Shown: positions 25,987 through 34,400 of the stretch, piece by piece | Numbering within the stretch: position 1 is the stretch's first letter | How the letters are laid out: each line of letters starts with the position of its first letter | Origin: Scytonema sp. UIC 10036 | Lineage (GTDB): Bacteria > Cyanobacteriota > Cyanobacteriia > Cyanobacteriales > Nostocaceae | NCBI RefSeq assembly: GCF_009725235.1 | Contig: NZ_WJFC01000116.1 | Coordinates: 1 to 40,187 of the forward strand | Reading direction: 5' to 3' | DNA length: 40,187 nucleotides | Translations under genes and position numbers: made by a program | The notes under the pieces: model-generated | The model's database searches: none | What the model saw: the letters and a program-made list of their open reading frames with translations, nothing else | What the model was told of the DNA's origin: nothing

Positions 25987-27504
25987 ATGAGTACAGACAA
26001 TCAAGTTAAAACCAGAGAAGACTTACTTTATCTTCTCTCCCAAGCATCAGAATTGGAACATTCCCTTGCCTGCCAATATCTTTTTACTGCCTTCAGTTTA
26101 AAAGAATCTACAGATGAAGGAATTTCTCAAGCTCAATTAAATAAGATTAATAGGTGGCGGCGGACAATTAATGGAATTGCCGTACAGGAAATGCTGCATC
26201 TAGCACTGGCTAGCAATCTGCTCACAGCCATAGGAGGAGCACCATATTTTCGACGTGCAAATTTTCCCCAGGCTAAAACCTATACATCTTTAAAACTTCA
26301 ATTCAAACTAGCTCCTTTCAATGAAACCACGCTGAACCGCTATATTTGTTTTGAATTGCCAAATAACTTTGATACTGAGGAACAAAAAGGAAATTGGACT
26401 CAGTTTTGTCAGAGAATCAGAGATGAAGAATTGCTAAGACTTCTAGCAGTACTACCACAACCATTAGTTCCGAGAAAACTTGAGTATAAAACCATTGGAG
26501 AACTCTACGGACTAATCCGCCAAGGCTTTCAAACTATCGGTCAAAAACTATTTATTGGACCGCTCGAAGCTCAAGCAATGGGGATTTTTAGAGAGATGAT
26601 CCAGGTTACAGACTTAGATTCAGCAATAAAAGCGATCGATCTAATTATCGTACAGGGCGAAGGCTCTCCTACCCAAAGAGATGACAGTCATTTTACTAAA
26701 TTCACCAAAATTCGCGAAGAGTATTTAGCAGAGTTGCAGAAAGATCCCAATTTTCAACCGACTCGTCCAGTCATTGAAAATCCCCTCTTAAGTCTTCAGC
26801 AAGATAATACAACTCTTGGTGCCAACATCATTACCGATCCCTTGAGTCGCGATGTCGTAGAGATCTTCGTTGCTCTCTATGAGGTGATGTTGCAAATACT
26901 CCTCCGTTTCTTTGCACATACTAACGAGAATGAGGAACAAATGTATGTTCTCAAGAGTGCGTTTATTAATCTCATGCCTTTTGGCGTTTCTCCCTTAGCC
27001 AAAGCAATCGCTCAATTACCAGCTGGCGTTGGATTTCCAGGCATGAATGCAGGACCAAGTTTTGAATTCTATGCTGATGTGCAGTTGCTTCCGCAGATGA
27101 CTAGTGCTTGGATCTTTTTCCAAGAGAGACTGCAAGAAATTGCCCAAGCTTGTGACGCGCTGATTAACGACTCTAGAACCCAACCCTATCCTAAATTGCA
27201 ACAAGCTTTAACAGAGGTTTCAGTGTCGTTGAAGAACATCGCCCATACCATTTCTCTCAAACCCAATGGGGGAACATGGACTAACGGGATTTCTCAATTA
27301 TTCTCTCCGATGGATGTAGATCATATGAAATCGCAACCGAGATTTCCCGTCAATCTCGGTGATTATGATGAGGTGAAAAATAATGCAGATGCGATTTTAG
27401 ACTCTGTATCCTCCATGTCTATGCCTTTACTTCCCGAAGGACCTTGGACAGAAGCAAGAATTAACCTATTCAAGCAGTGGAAAGATAGTAATTTTCCCCA
27501 GTAA
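25987..27504 (+). CDS. Ferritin-like domain protein (VioB/RebD N-terminal type)
   Basis: This 505-residue protein is similar to the ferritin-like iminophenyl-pyruvate dimer synthase domain found in VioB and RebD. The first ~230 residues are helical and show diiron-type ligands 'SELEHSLACQYLF' (about 21-33) and 'VQEMLHLALASN' (about 67-78). The later half (about 290-480) is another helical domain. In VioB/RebD pathways such proteins couple oxidised amino-acid imines. Here no tryptophan-oxidase partner is present, so the reaction is unknown. ATG 25987 is preferred because the longer frame (25939) would translate an ATTACCCA repeat, although no strong Shine-Dalgarno is seen. The propeller gene follows after 39 bp, probably in one operon. 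Confidence 0.85.
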   Translation: MSTDNQVKTREDLLYLLSQASELEHSLACQYLFTAFSLKESTDEGISQAQLNKINRWRRTINGIAVQEMLHLALASNLLTAIGGAPYFRRANFPQAKTYTSLKLQFKLAPFNETTLNRYICFELPNNFDTEEQKGNWTQFCQRIRDEELLRLLAVLPQPLVPRKLEYKTIGELYGLIRQGFQTIGQKLFIGPLEAQAMGIFREMIQVTDLDSAIKAIDLIIVQGEGSPTQRDDSHFTKFTKIREEYLAELQKDPNFQPTRPVIENPLLSLQQDNTTLGANIITDPLSRDVVEIFVALYEVMLQILLRFFAHTNENEEQMYVLKSAFINLMPFGVSPLAKAIAQLPAGVGFPGMNAGPSFEFYADVQLLPQMTSAWIFFQERLQEIAQACDALINDSRTQPYPKLQQALTEVSVSLKNIAHTISLKPNGGTWTNGISQLFSPMDVDHMKSQPRFPVNLGDYDEVKNNADAILDSVSSMSMPLLPEGPWTEARINLFKQWKDSNFPQ

Positions 27505-27543
27505 TCCGAATACTGTATCCATAAGCAAGAGGAAATATTTGTC

Positions 27544-28884
27544 ATGACAAATTCTGCAAACTTACAATGGTTTCCTACAAACGCACCGATCGCTAGTTCG
27601 AGAACTGATGATATTTGGTTTATCGATCCTCTGGTAGGTTGGGCAGTTAATAGTAACGGTCAAATCATCAAAACCACCGATGGCGGCGATACTTGGAAGA
27701 TACAATTTCAAACACCTATTGTTAACGGGCGACCAATTTATTTAAGGTGTGTTAGTTTTTCGACCCCCTTAAATGGTTGCGTTGGAACAGTATCTAAAGA
27801 ACAACGCCTGTATCACACAACTGATGCAGGAGAAACTTGGGCTATTGTAGAGAATCTCCCTGAAAACGCTCCAGTAAAGATTTGTGGCCTTTCGGTCGTC
27901 AACGAGTCGGTCATTTATGCTTCTGGTACCAACGATCCTGCTGATATCCCTGCCCGTATGATGAAAACCGTCGATGGTGGGACAACTTGGACTGCGTGGG
28001 ATATGAGCGAATATGCCACAATTTTGATTGATAACTATTTTATTAATCCAGATCGTGGTTGGGTTGTCGGTGGCAAAGCTGACAATAGTATTCCCAAACC
28101 CAGTCGCGATGATGTAATTCCAGTGGTTCTCTATACAGAAGATGGGGGAAAAACTTGGGTAAACCAAGTCGCCGATATTAGTTCCTCTTTTCCGTTAGGA
28201 GAATGGGGTTGGAAAATTCAGTTTCTCAATGAGAGGGTTGGTTTTGTCTCTCTGGAAAATTTCAACCAAGGCGCAATTCTCAAGACAACAGATGGCGGAA
28301 AAACTTGGACGAGACTTCGCATCAACGATCCTCAAGAAAATGCCAACCTCGAAGGTGTAGGATTTGTTGATGAGAACCTCGGTTGGGTTGGTGGTTGGGG
28401 AGATGCCAAATTTCAAGGAGGTTTTAGCAGCGAAACCAAAGATGGAGGTAAAAATTGGCAAGATGCGAACCAAATCGGACAATTTATCAATCGTTTCCGA
28501 TTTTTTGGTAATCCCGTGACTGTCGGTTATGCTTCAGGTAAGACTGTTTACAAGTATTCTACTGCACCAGTAACAGCCCGTCAGGTGGAGAGGGTTGCAC
28601 CTTTAAAATTTCTGACAACCAACGCGCCAGCGCAGTTTGAGAAATCAGTTAATATCGAGTACACGTTACCGGAGAATGCCCAAAAAGTCACAATCGATAT
28701 TTGGAATCAGTTTGGTGCTTATGTTCGCAAACTGGTTGATGAAAGAGATCCCAGTACTGGTCAAAAATCAGTTGTCTGGGACGGTAAAAATGATGCGGGG
28801 GAATCTTTACCACCTGGAATCTTTATTTACAGGTTGACTGTAGATGGCAATGTAGAGAGTCGGGTAATTCGGTTGAAGACTTAA
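27544..28884 (+). CDS. Ycf48/BNR-like beta-propeller with FlgD-type tail
   Basis: This 446-residue protein has at least five 'TTDGGxTW' Asp-box repeats (for example KTTDGGDTW, HTTDAGETW, KTVDGGTTW, YTEDGGKTW, KTTDGGKTW), so it folds as a Ycf48/sialidase-like propeller (about 10-345). The C-terminal ~85 residues ('VTIDIWNQFGAYVRKLVDE', 'WDGKNDAGESLPPGIFIYRL') are a FlgD-like Ig domain, usually found on exported proteins. However, no signal peptide is visible. AGAGG precedes the ATG. It follows the ferritin-like gene by 39 bp and is likely cotranscribed. It may act as a scaffold or assembly factor; no enzyme function is indicated. Confidence 0.88.
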   Translation: MTNSANLQWFPTNAPIASSRTDDIWFIDPLVGWAVNSNGQIIKTTDGGDTWKIQFQTPIVNGRPIYLRCVSFSTPLNGCVGTVSKEQRLYHTTDAGETWAIVENLPENAPVKICGLSVVNESVIYASGTNDPADIPARMMKTVDGGTTWTAWDMSEYATILIDNYFINPDRGWVVGGKADNSIPKPSRDDVIPVVLYTEDGGKTWVNQVADISSSFPLGEWGWKIQFLNERVGFVSLENFNQGAILKTTDGGKTWTRLRINDPQENANLEGVGFVDENLGWVGGWGDAKFQGGFSSETKDGGKNWQDANQIGQFINRFRFFGNPVTVGYASGKTVYKYSTAPVTARQVERVAPLKFLTTNAPAQFEKSVNIEYTLPENAQKVTIDIWNQFGAYVRKLVDERDPSTGQKSVVWDGKNDAGESLPPGIFIYRLTVDGNVESRVIRLKT

Positions 28885-28932
28885 CAAAATCTGAACGCAA
28901 GCGATCGCCAAGTTAAAAGAGGAGAGACGCAA

Positions 28933-28986
28933 ATGAAGCGGCTCTCAATTCTTTTCCGATGTGGATGTAAACTTCTCCCTATTTAG
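28933..28986 (+). CDS. Possible 17-residue Cys-containing micro-ORF
   Basis: An ATG at 28933 with a good GGAG (28921-28924, 8 nt spacing) opens 17 codons reading MKRLSILFRCGCKLLPI. It lies in a YcaO cluster, where small Cys-containing peptides could be substrates. The same bases in another frame are a duplicated YcaO 3' end, so the ORF may be accidental. There is no leader-like region typical of TOMM precursors. Confidence 0.2.
   Translation: MKRLSILFRCGCKLLPI
28935..28970 (+). pseudogene. Duplicated scrap of the YcaO gene 3' end
   Basis: The codons read E-A-A-L-N-S-F-P-M-W-M-stop, matching the end of the cyclodehydratase (E-E-R-L-N-S-F-P-M-W-M-stop, 23400-23435) and continuing into the shared downstream element. 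Only about 12 codons are left. This points to a former second copy of the gene, or to a recombination within the cluster. Confidence 0.8.
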
Positions 28987-29053
28987 AGATGTTATTTTTC
29001 ATGAGTTTTTCTATGAGTTTTATGAGATGAAGACACCTCTGATAAACTAATAT
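28987..29053 (+). promoter_or_regulatory. Iteron promoter-like element, copy 2 (upstream of amidohydrolase)
   Basis: Three ATGAGTT-type repeats at 29001, 29013 and 29022 (spacing 12, 9) lack exactly one 12-bp unit compared with the other copies. TAATAT follows at 29048-29053, 26 nt after the last repeat starts. It lies about 110 bp before the amidohydrolase start. Confidence 0.7.
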
Positions 29054-29165
29054 CAAATGTAGATAAAGAAAAGCGGAGAGACTCATGGTAACTTGAGCCA
29101 GACAACAAATGGTCGAACTGAGCAGCTTGAATTGTTCTCAAAAGACAGATTGATTGCAGCAGATT

Positions 29166-30248
29166 ATGCTCAAAGGATATTCAATTATTGATGCGGATTC
29201 CCACGTTATTGAACCTCCCAGTATGTGGGCTGAGTATCTCGAACCAGAATTTAAACAGTTTGCCCCCTCACCAGACATGAAAATTCAAGGGGTAGACATT
29301 GTAAAAAAAGTCTCTAGGCAAGTTCGAGATAAGGCGAATAAGCAGATGATGGAAGCTCATCCTAATGCTTATTTCCAAGGCTACAATGTCAAGTCTCACC
29401 TTCAAGAGATGGTGCTGATGGGGATCGATGTGGCATTCCTTTATCCAACTTATGGATTGTGGCTTTGGGCGATCGATACTATGCAACCGGAAGTTGCTGG
29501 CGCTTTTACCCGCGCCTATAACAATTGGTTAAAGGACTTTTGCAGCTACGATCCAGATAGGTTGAAGGGGGTAGGAGCAATTAATCAGCACGCACCAGAG
29601 GAAATGGTGCATGAATTGCATAAAATTGTCGATTTTGGCTGGAAAGCGGTGTTTTTACGTCCTAACCCCGTCAAAGGCAGAACTTTGAGCGATCCCGCCT
29701 ACGAACCTTTTTGGACAGCTTGTGAAGAATTAGATTTGGCAGTAGGGATTCATGAGGGAACCCACAGTCGCTTACCAACGATAGGGATAGATAGATTTGA
29801 TAGTCATTTTGCCCTTCATGCTTGCTCTCACCCACTGGAACAGATGATGGCACTGTTAGCCTTAATAGAAGGAGGTGTCCTAGAACGTCACCCCCAACTT
29901 AGGGTAGTTTTTTTAGAGTCGGGTTGCAGTTGGTTGCTGTATTGGCTATGGCGACTGGATGAAGAGTATAAGAATTTATATTGGGAGGTGAAAGATAGGG
30001 TAAGATTAACGCCATCAGAGTATTTTCGCCGTCAATGTTACATTGCCATTGAACCTTCTGAGCCTTATCTTGCTCAAGTTGTTGAGTATATTGGCTCTGA
30101 CAATCTAATTTTTGGCACAGATTTTCCTCACTGGAATCATCAGCCAGATGTTGTTAGAAAATTCTTAGAGCTTGAGATGCAGTTATCTCGAGAGATAGTA
30201 GACAAGATTGTTTGGCATAATCCTAAACGCTTTTACAATCTAGTCTAA
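29166..30248 (+). CDS. Amidohydrolase family protein (amidohydrolase 2, ACMSD-like)
   Basis: This 360-residue TIM-barrel protein belongs to the amidohydrolase-2 family, which includes decarboxylases such as ACMSD. Metal-site candidates are 'IDADSHVIEPPSMW' at the N-terminus, 'VGIHEGTHS' (about residue 195), 'LHACSHPLEQM', and the late Asp in 'IFGTDFPHWNH'. Length and order suit the family. Substrate is unknown. ATG 29166 is preferred over TTG 29154, but neither has a clear ribosome binding site. It follows iteron element copy 2 and precedes an unrecognised protein gene by 51 bp, suggesting a two-gene operon. Confidence 0.88.
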   Translation: MLKGYSIIDADSHVIEPPSMWAEYLEPEFKQFAPSPDMKIQGVDIVKKVSRQVRDKANKQMMEAHPNAYFQGYNVKSHLQEMVLMGIDVAFLYPTYGLWLWAIDTMQPEVAGAFTRAYNNWLKDFCSYDPDRLKGVGAINQHAPEEMVHELHKIVDFGWKAVFLRPNPVKGRTLSDPAYEPFWTACEELDLAVGIHEGTHSRLPTIGIDRFDSHFALHACSHPLEQMMALLALIEGGVLERHPQLRVVFLESGCSWLLYWLWRLDEEYKNLYWEVKDRVRLTPSEYFRRQCYIAIEPSEPYLAQVVEYIGSDNLIFGTDFPHWNHQPDVVRKFLELEMQLSREIVDKIVWHNPKRFYNLV

Positions 30249-30299
30249 GTTCTGAGCTACTAGAATGATTCAACCTTTTAGTTAATTAGGAGTTAAACT

Positions 30300-31286
30300 A
30301 TGGTACAGTTTACACCCCGTTCTATTAATTTTCTAAAATCTAATCTATCTATTGGGGAAGGTACTTCTCCTCAGGACGAAAGCGAAAGCAATTTTCAGGT
30401 CATTCCCGATCACTTGTTTCAAATACTTATCTTTGAGGAGAATTCGGAGCATCCGAAATTAATATACGGAACCAAACAAAATCTACAAGATATGCTTGTT
30501 CATCCCAACTCTTCTGATTCTACATTGTTTCCTTCGATTGGAACAAGTCTTGATGAAGATTTTCTGTCTGATATACCAGGAGAATTTCGGGATGCACAAC
30601 GTTCCACAGCGCGTTTTTTAAAGCAAGCTCGTGAGCTATCACAGCGTATGGCGGCTACGTGGCTTAACGAAGAGAAAATACCGACAGATGAAGATAAAAT
30701 TAAGATAAAATTGGCCAGAAAAATTTTAAATAGCTATAACCTTCCCCTCGATACTTATTTCGTAAACGATGAAGGAACTCTCAATAATAATCCTAGTGGA
30801 TTAGAGCAATTAATAATGACAGCGCAGGTAGGAAATCAAGACCTTTACTTAATTAAACGTGAGTACGTAAGTTATAGCTCGATATCTTTGTCTCTCTTGT
30901 TATGTGGACAAGCATACTACAAGAATGGTAATGAATGGACAAGGATTTGGGAGCCAATTTTTAGCAATTATGAGATGGTTTATGAGTATGCATTGGATTT
31001 ATCTTGGGATACATATTACGCTACTAGGAAAGATATTGCCCAACCAGGGATAAACCAAAATCCTCCTTATACTGAAGTCACTCTAGGGTATCCTCCAAAA
31101 CCTCCTGAATTTAATCTTACACAGGAAGACATACAACGATGGGTTCGGGCAAAAGAAATGCCATTGACCGGAGAGGAAGACAGTGAGTTCCCGTTCTACC
31201 CCCCTAAAGAAAACGGCAAATTTGTGAGTGACCAAATAAGGTTTGTCGCTCCCCCCTTCCCTTATTTGCCTCTTAGTACAGTATAA
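30300..31286 (+). CDS. Unrecognised protein in the YcaO cluster
   Basis: I do not recognise this 328-residue protein. It starts at ATG with a good AGGAG ribosome binding site. It has no signal peptide and no membrane segment. The N-terminal third is acidic, the middle (about 95-230) looks helical with aromatic stretches ('SSISLSLLLCGQAYYKNGNEW', 'MVYEYALDLSWDTYYATRK'), and the last 80 residues are Pro-rich ('PPYTEVTLGYPPKPPEF', ending 'APPFPYLPLSTV'). It contains a single Cys. It lies 51 bp after the amidohydrolase, so it is probably cotranscribed with it. Confidence 0.75.
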   Translation: MVQFTPRSINFLKSNLSIGEGTSPQDESESNFQVIPDHLFQILIFEENSEHPKLIYGTKQNLQDMLVHPNSSDSTLFPSIGTSLDEDFLSDIPGEFRDAQRSTARFLKQARELSQRMAATWLNEEKIPTDEDKIKIKLARKILNSYNLPLDTYFVNDEGTLNNNPSGLEQLIMTAQVGNQDLYLIKREYVSYSSISLSLLLCGQAYYKNGNEWTRIWEPIFSNYEMVYEYALDLSWDTYYATRKDIAQPGINQNPPYTEVTLGYPPKPPEFNLTQEDIQRWVRAKEMPLTGEEDSEFPFYPPKENGKFVSDQIRFVAPPFPYLPLSTV

Positions 31287-31424
31287 GTTGATTGGACAGC
31301 TGGTTATTGTAAACAGGGAACAACACTTGTTGTCAGGATGTTTTAAGCGGCTGGTGTTCGTTCCCTTCCTTGCTTAATTCGTTTTCGCTTATACATTCTC
31401 TGATGAAAACACAGTGTCTGTTTT

Positions 31425-34400
31425 ATGGCAATAAATTATTATTTTACAGAAAAAGTTTATGAAAGTGCCAACTCTTTAGTTTATCGAGCTATCCTCAAGC
31501 CGGATAATAAACCCGTTATTCTTAAAATTCTTAAAAAAAACTATCCTACTCCTTCAGAACTGACTCGTTATAAACAGGAATATGAAATTACTCGCTCTTT
31601 GAATGTAGATGGCGTTATTAAAGCTTATGACTTAGAGCGATATGAGAATAGCTTAGTCATGCTTTTAGAAGACTTTGGAGGTCAATCTTTAAAGTTATTA
31701 ATATTCCAATCTCAATTGAGCTTAGAAGACTTTCTTGCTATTGCAATTAAAATAACTGAGAGTTTAGGTGCGATTCATACTACTAACATTATCCACAAAG
31801 ACATTAACCCTTCAAATATTGTCTACAATTCCCAAACGGAACAACTCAAAATCATTGACTTTGGCATTTCTACCCGGTTATCCCAAGAATTTCTGACGAG
31901 TTGTCCCCCTAATCAACTAGAAGGAACTTTAGCTTATATTGCCCCAGAACAGACAGGTAGAATGAATCGAGGGATAGATTATCGCAGTGATTTTTATTCC
32001 CTTGGTGTGACTTTTTACGAACTTATAACAAATCAATTACCCTTTAACACAACTGATCCAATAGAATTAGTTCATTGTCATATCGCACAACAACCATTGT
32101 TACCTCATGAACTAATTCCTGATATTCCTTTAGCTGTATCTAATATTATTGGTAAATTGTTAGCTAAAACCCCTGAGGAAAGATACCAAAGTGCTTGGGG
32201 AATTAAAGCTGATTTAGAGACTTGCCTTAATCAATTAAAGACTCTAAAAAAAATTTCTCAGTTTCCTCTAGGAAGTCAAGATATTACTGAGAAATTTCAT
32301 ATTCCCCAGAAACTATATGGTCGAGAACAAGAAGTCACTCAACTTTTAACAGCTTTTGAGAAAGTTAGTCAGGGGACAACCGAAATGATCCTAATTTCTG
32401 GCTATTCAGGCATTGGCAAATCTGCTTTAGTCAATGAAATTCACAAACCCGTTACACGCCAACGAGGGCAGTTTATTAGTGGTAAATTTGACCAATTAAA
32501 GCGAGATATTCCTTATTCTGCTATTTCTCAAGCTTTTCAAGGTCTAATTCATAAACTGCTAAGTGAATCGGAAACAACACTACAAGCTTGGAAAAATAAA
32601 ATTTTAGAAGCTTTAGGAAATAATGGTCAAATTATCATCGATGTGATTCCTGAAGTCGAAAAAATTATCGGGCAACAGCCACCATTTGAACAGCTAGGCA
32701 GGACTGAAAGCCAAAATCGATTTAATTTACTTTTTCAAAGATTTTTTGGAATTTTTTGTCAACCAAAACATCCTTTAGTAATTTTTCTTGATGATTTACA
32801 ATGGGCAGATTTACCATCTCTGAACTTAATTGAACAATTAATGTCATATCCCGACAATCAATATTTTCTCATAATCGGAGCATATCGAGATAATGAAGTT
32901 AGTCCTACTCATCCTCTAGTACACACTTTAGAAAAAATTAATCAAGCCAAAGTTCCAGTCAATGATATTATCCTTGCCCCCTTAAAAATTAATCAAATTA
33001 ATCAACTAGTCGCTGATACCCTCATTTGCTCAACGGAAGTTTCACAACCTTTAGCTGAGTTAGTTGCCCAAAAAACTGGAGGCAATCCTTTTTTCCTGAC
33101 TCAACTTCTTTATTCTTTATATCAAAATAATTTATTAGTATTTAATCGTTCTCAAGCTCTTGTTAATCCAAAAGACAATCAACAAGCCTATTGGCAATGG
33201 AGTATAGAGCAAATTGAAAGTGTGTCTATCACCGATAATGTAGTTGACTTGATGGTCAGTAAAATTGAAAAGTTAGATCGGAAAACGCAACAGGTTCTCA
33301 AATTAGCAGCCTGTATTGGAAACCATTTTAATTTAGAAATTCTTTCGATCGTCAACAATAAATCTACAATAGCAACTGCTAGAGAACTACAGCCTGCTCT
33401 ACATGAAGGCTTGATCATTCCTCTAAACGATAACTATAAAGTTCCTCTGCTTTGTAACCCAGAAGAATTATCAAATAATAGCTCAAAAACTTCTTCTCAG
33501 TATTCGACGTATATTCCTTACAAATTTTTACATGACCGAGTTCAACAAGCTGCTTACTTTCTCATTCCAAAAGAAGAAAAAAAACAGGCTCATCTACAAA
33601 TAGGTCGTCTACTACTGAAAAGTATTAAAGAGAATGAGTTACAGAATAATATTTTCGATATCATCAATCAACTTAATGAAGGGTCTACCTTAATCAGTGA
33701 GCAATTAGAAAAAGATGAGTTAGCTAAATTAAATCTTCAAGCAGGTAAAAAAGCAAAAGTATCAACAGCTTATGAACCAGCCTTAAAGTATTTAGAAACT
33801 GGTTTAGAATTGCTAGAAAAAAATAGTTGGGAGCATCAGTATCAATTGACATTGGAACTTCATATAGAAACCTTAGAAGCTCTGTACTTAAATACTAAGT
33901 TTGAGCAAATCGAGGAACTAGCTGCAATCGTGCTGCAAAAGGTTGAATATATTCTTGATCGAGTTAAGGTCTATGAATTAAAGATCTTGTCTTATTACGC
34001 TCAATTTCAGCCAGAGAAAGCCATTGACACTGCTATTGCAGCTTTAGGTAAACTTGGGATAAAGATGTCCCAAGAAGTTGTTAGTGAGAGTGAAATAAAA
34101 AATAGGATTAATCGAGAACATGAATCTTTAAAGTCTCTACTACAAGGAAAAAGAATTGAAGACTTAGCTGATTTACCAAAAATGACTGATCCTTATAAAC
34201 AATCAGCTATATCAATATTGCAGCCAGTTATGTCTGCAACATGGACGATAAACTTTTCATTGTTTGTTGAAATAATTTTAACTCAACTGAATATTTGTCT
34301 GAATTATAATAACCCTCCTCAATCTGCTGCTGTTTATGGTGCTTATGGAATGCTTCTTTGTGCAGTAATGGGAGATATTGATTTTGGATATCAGTTTGGA

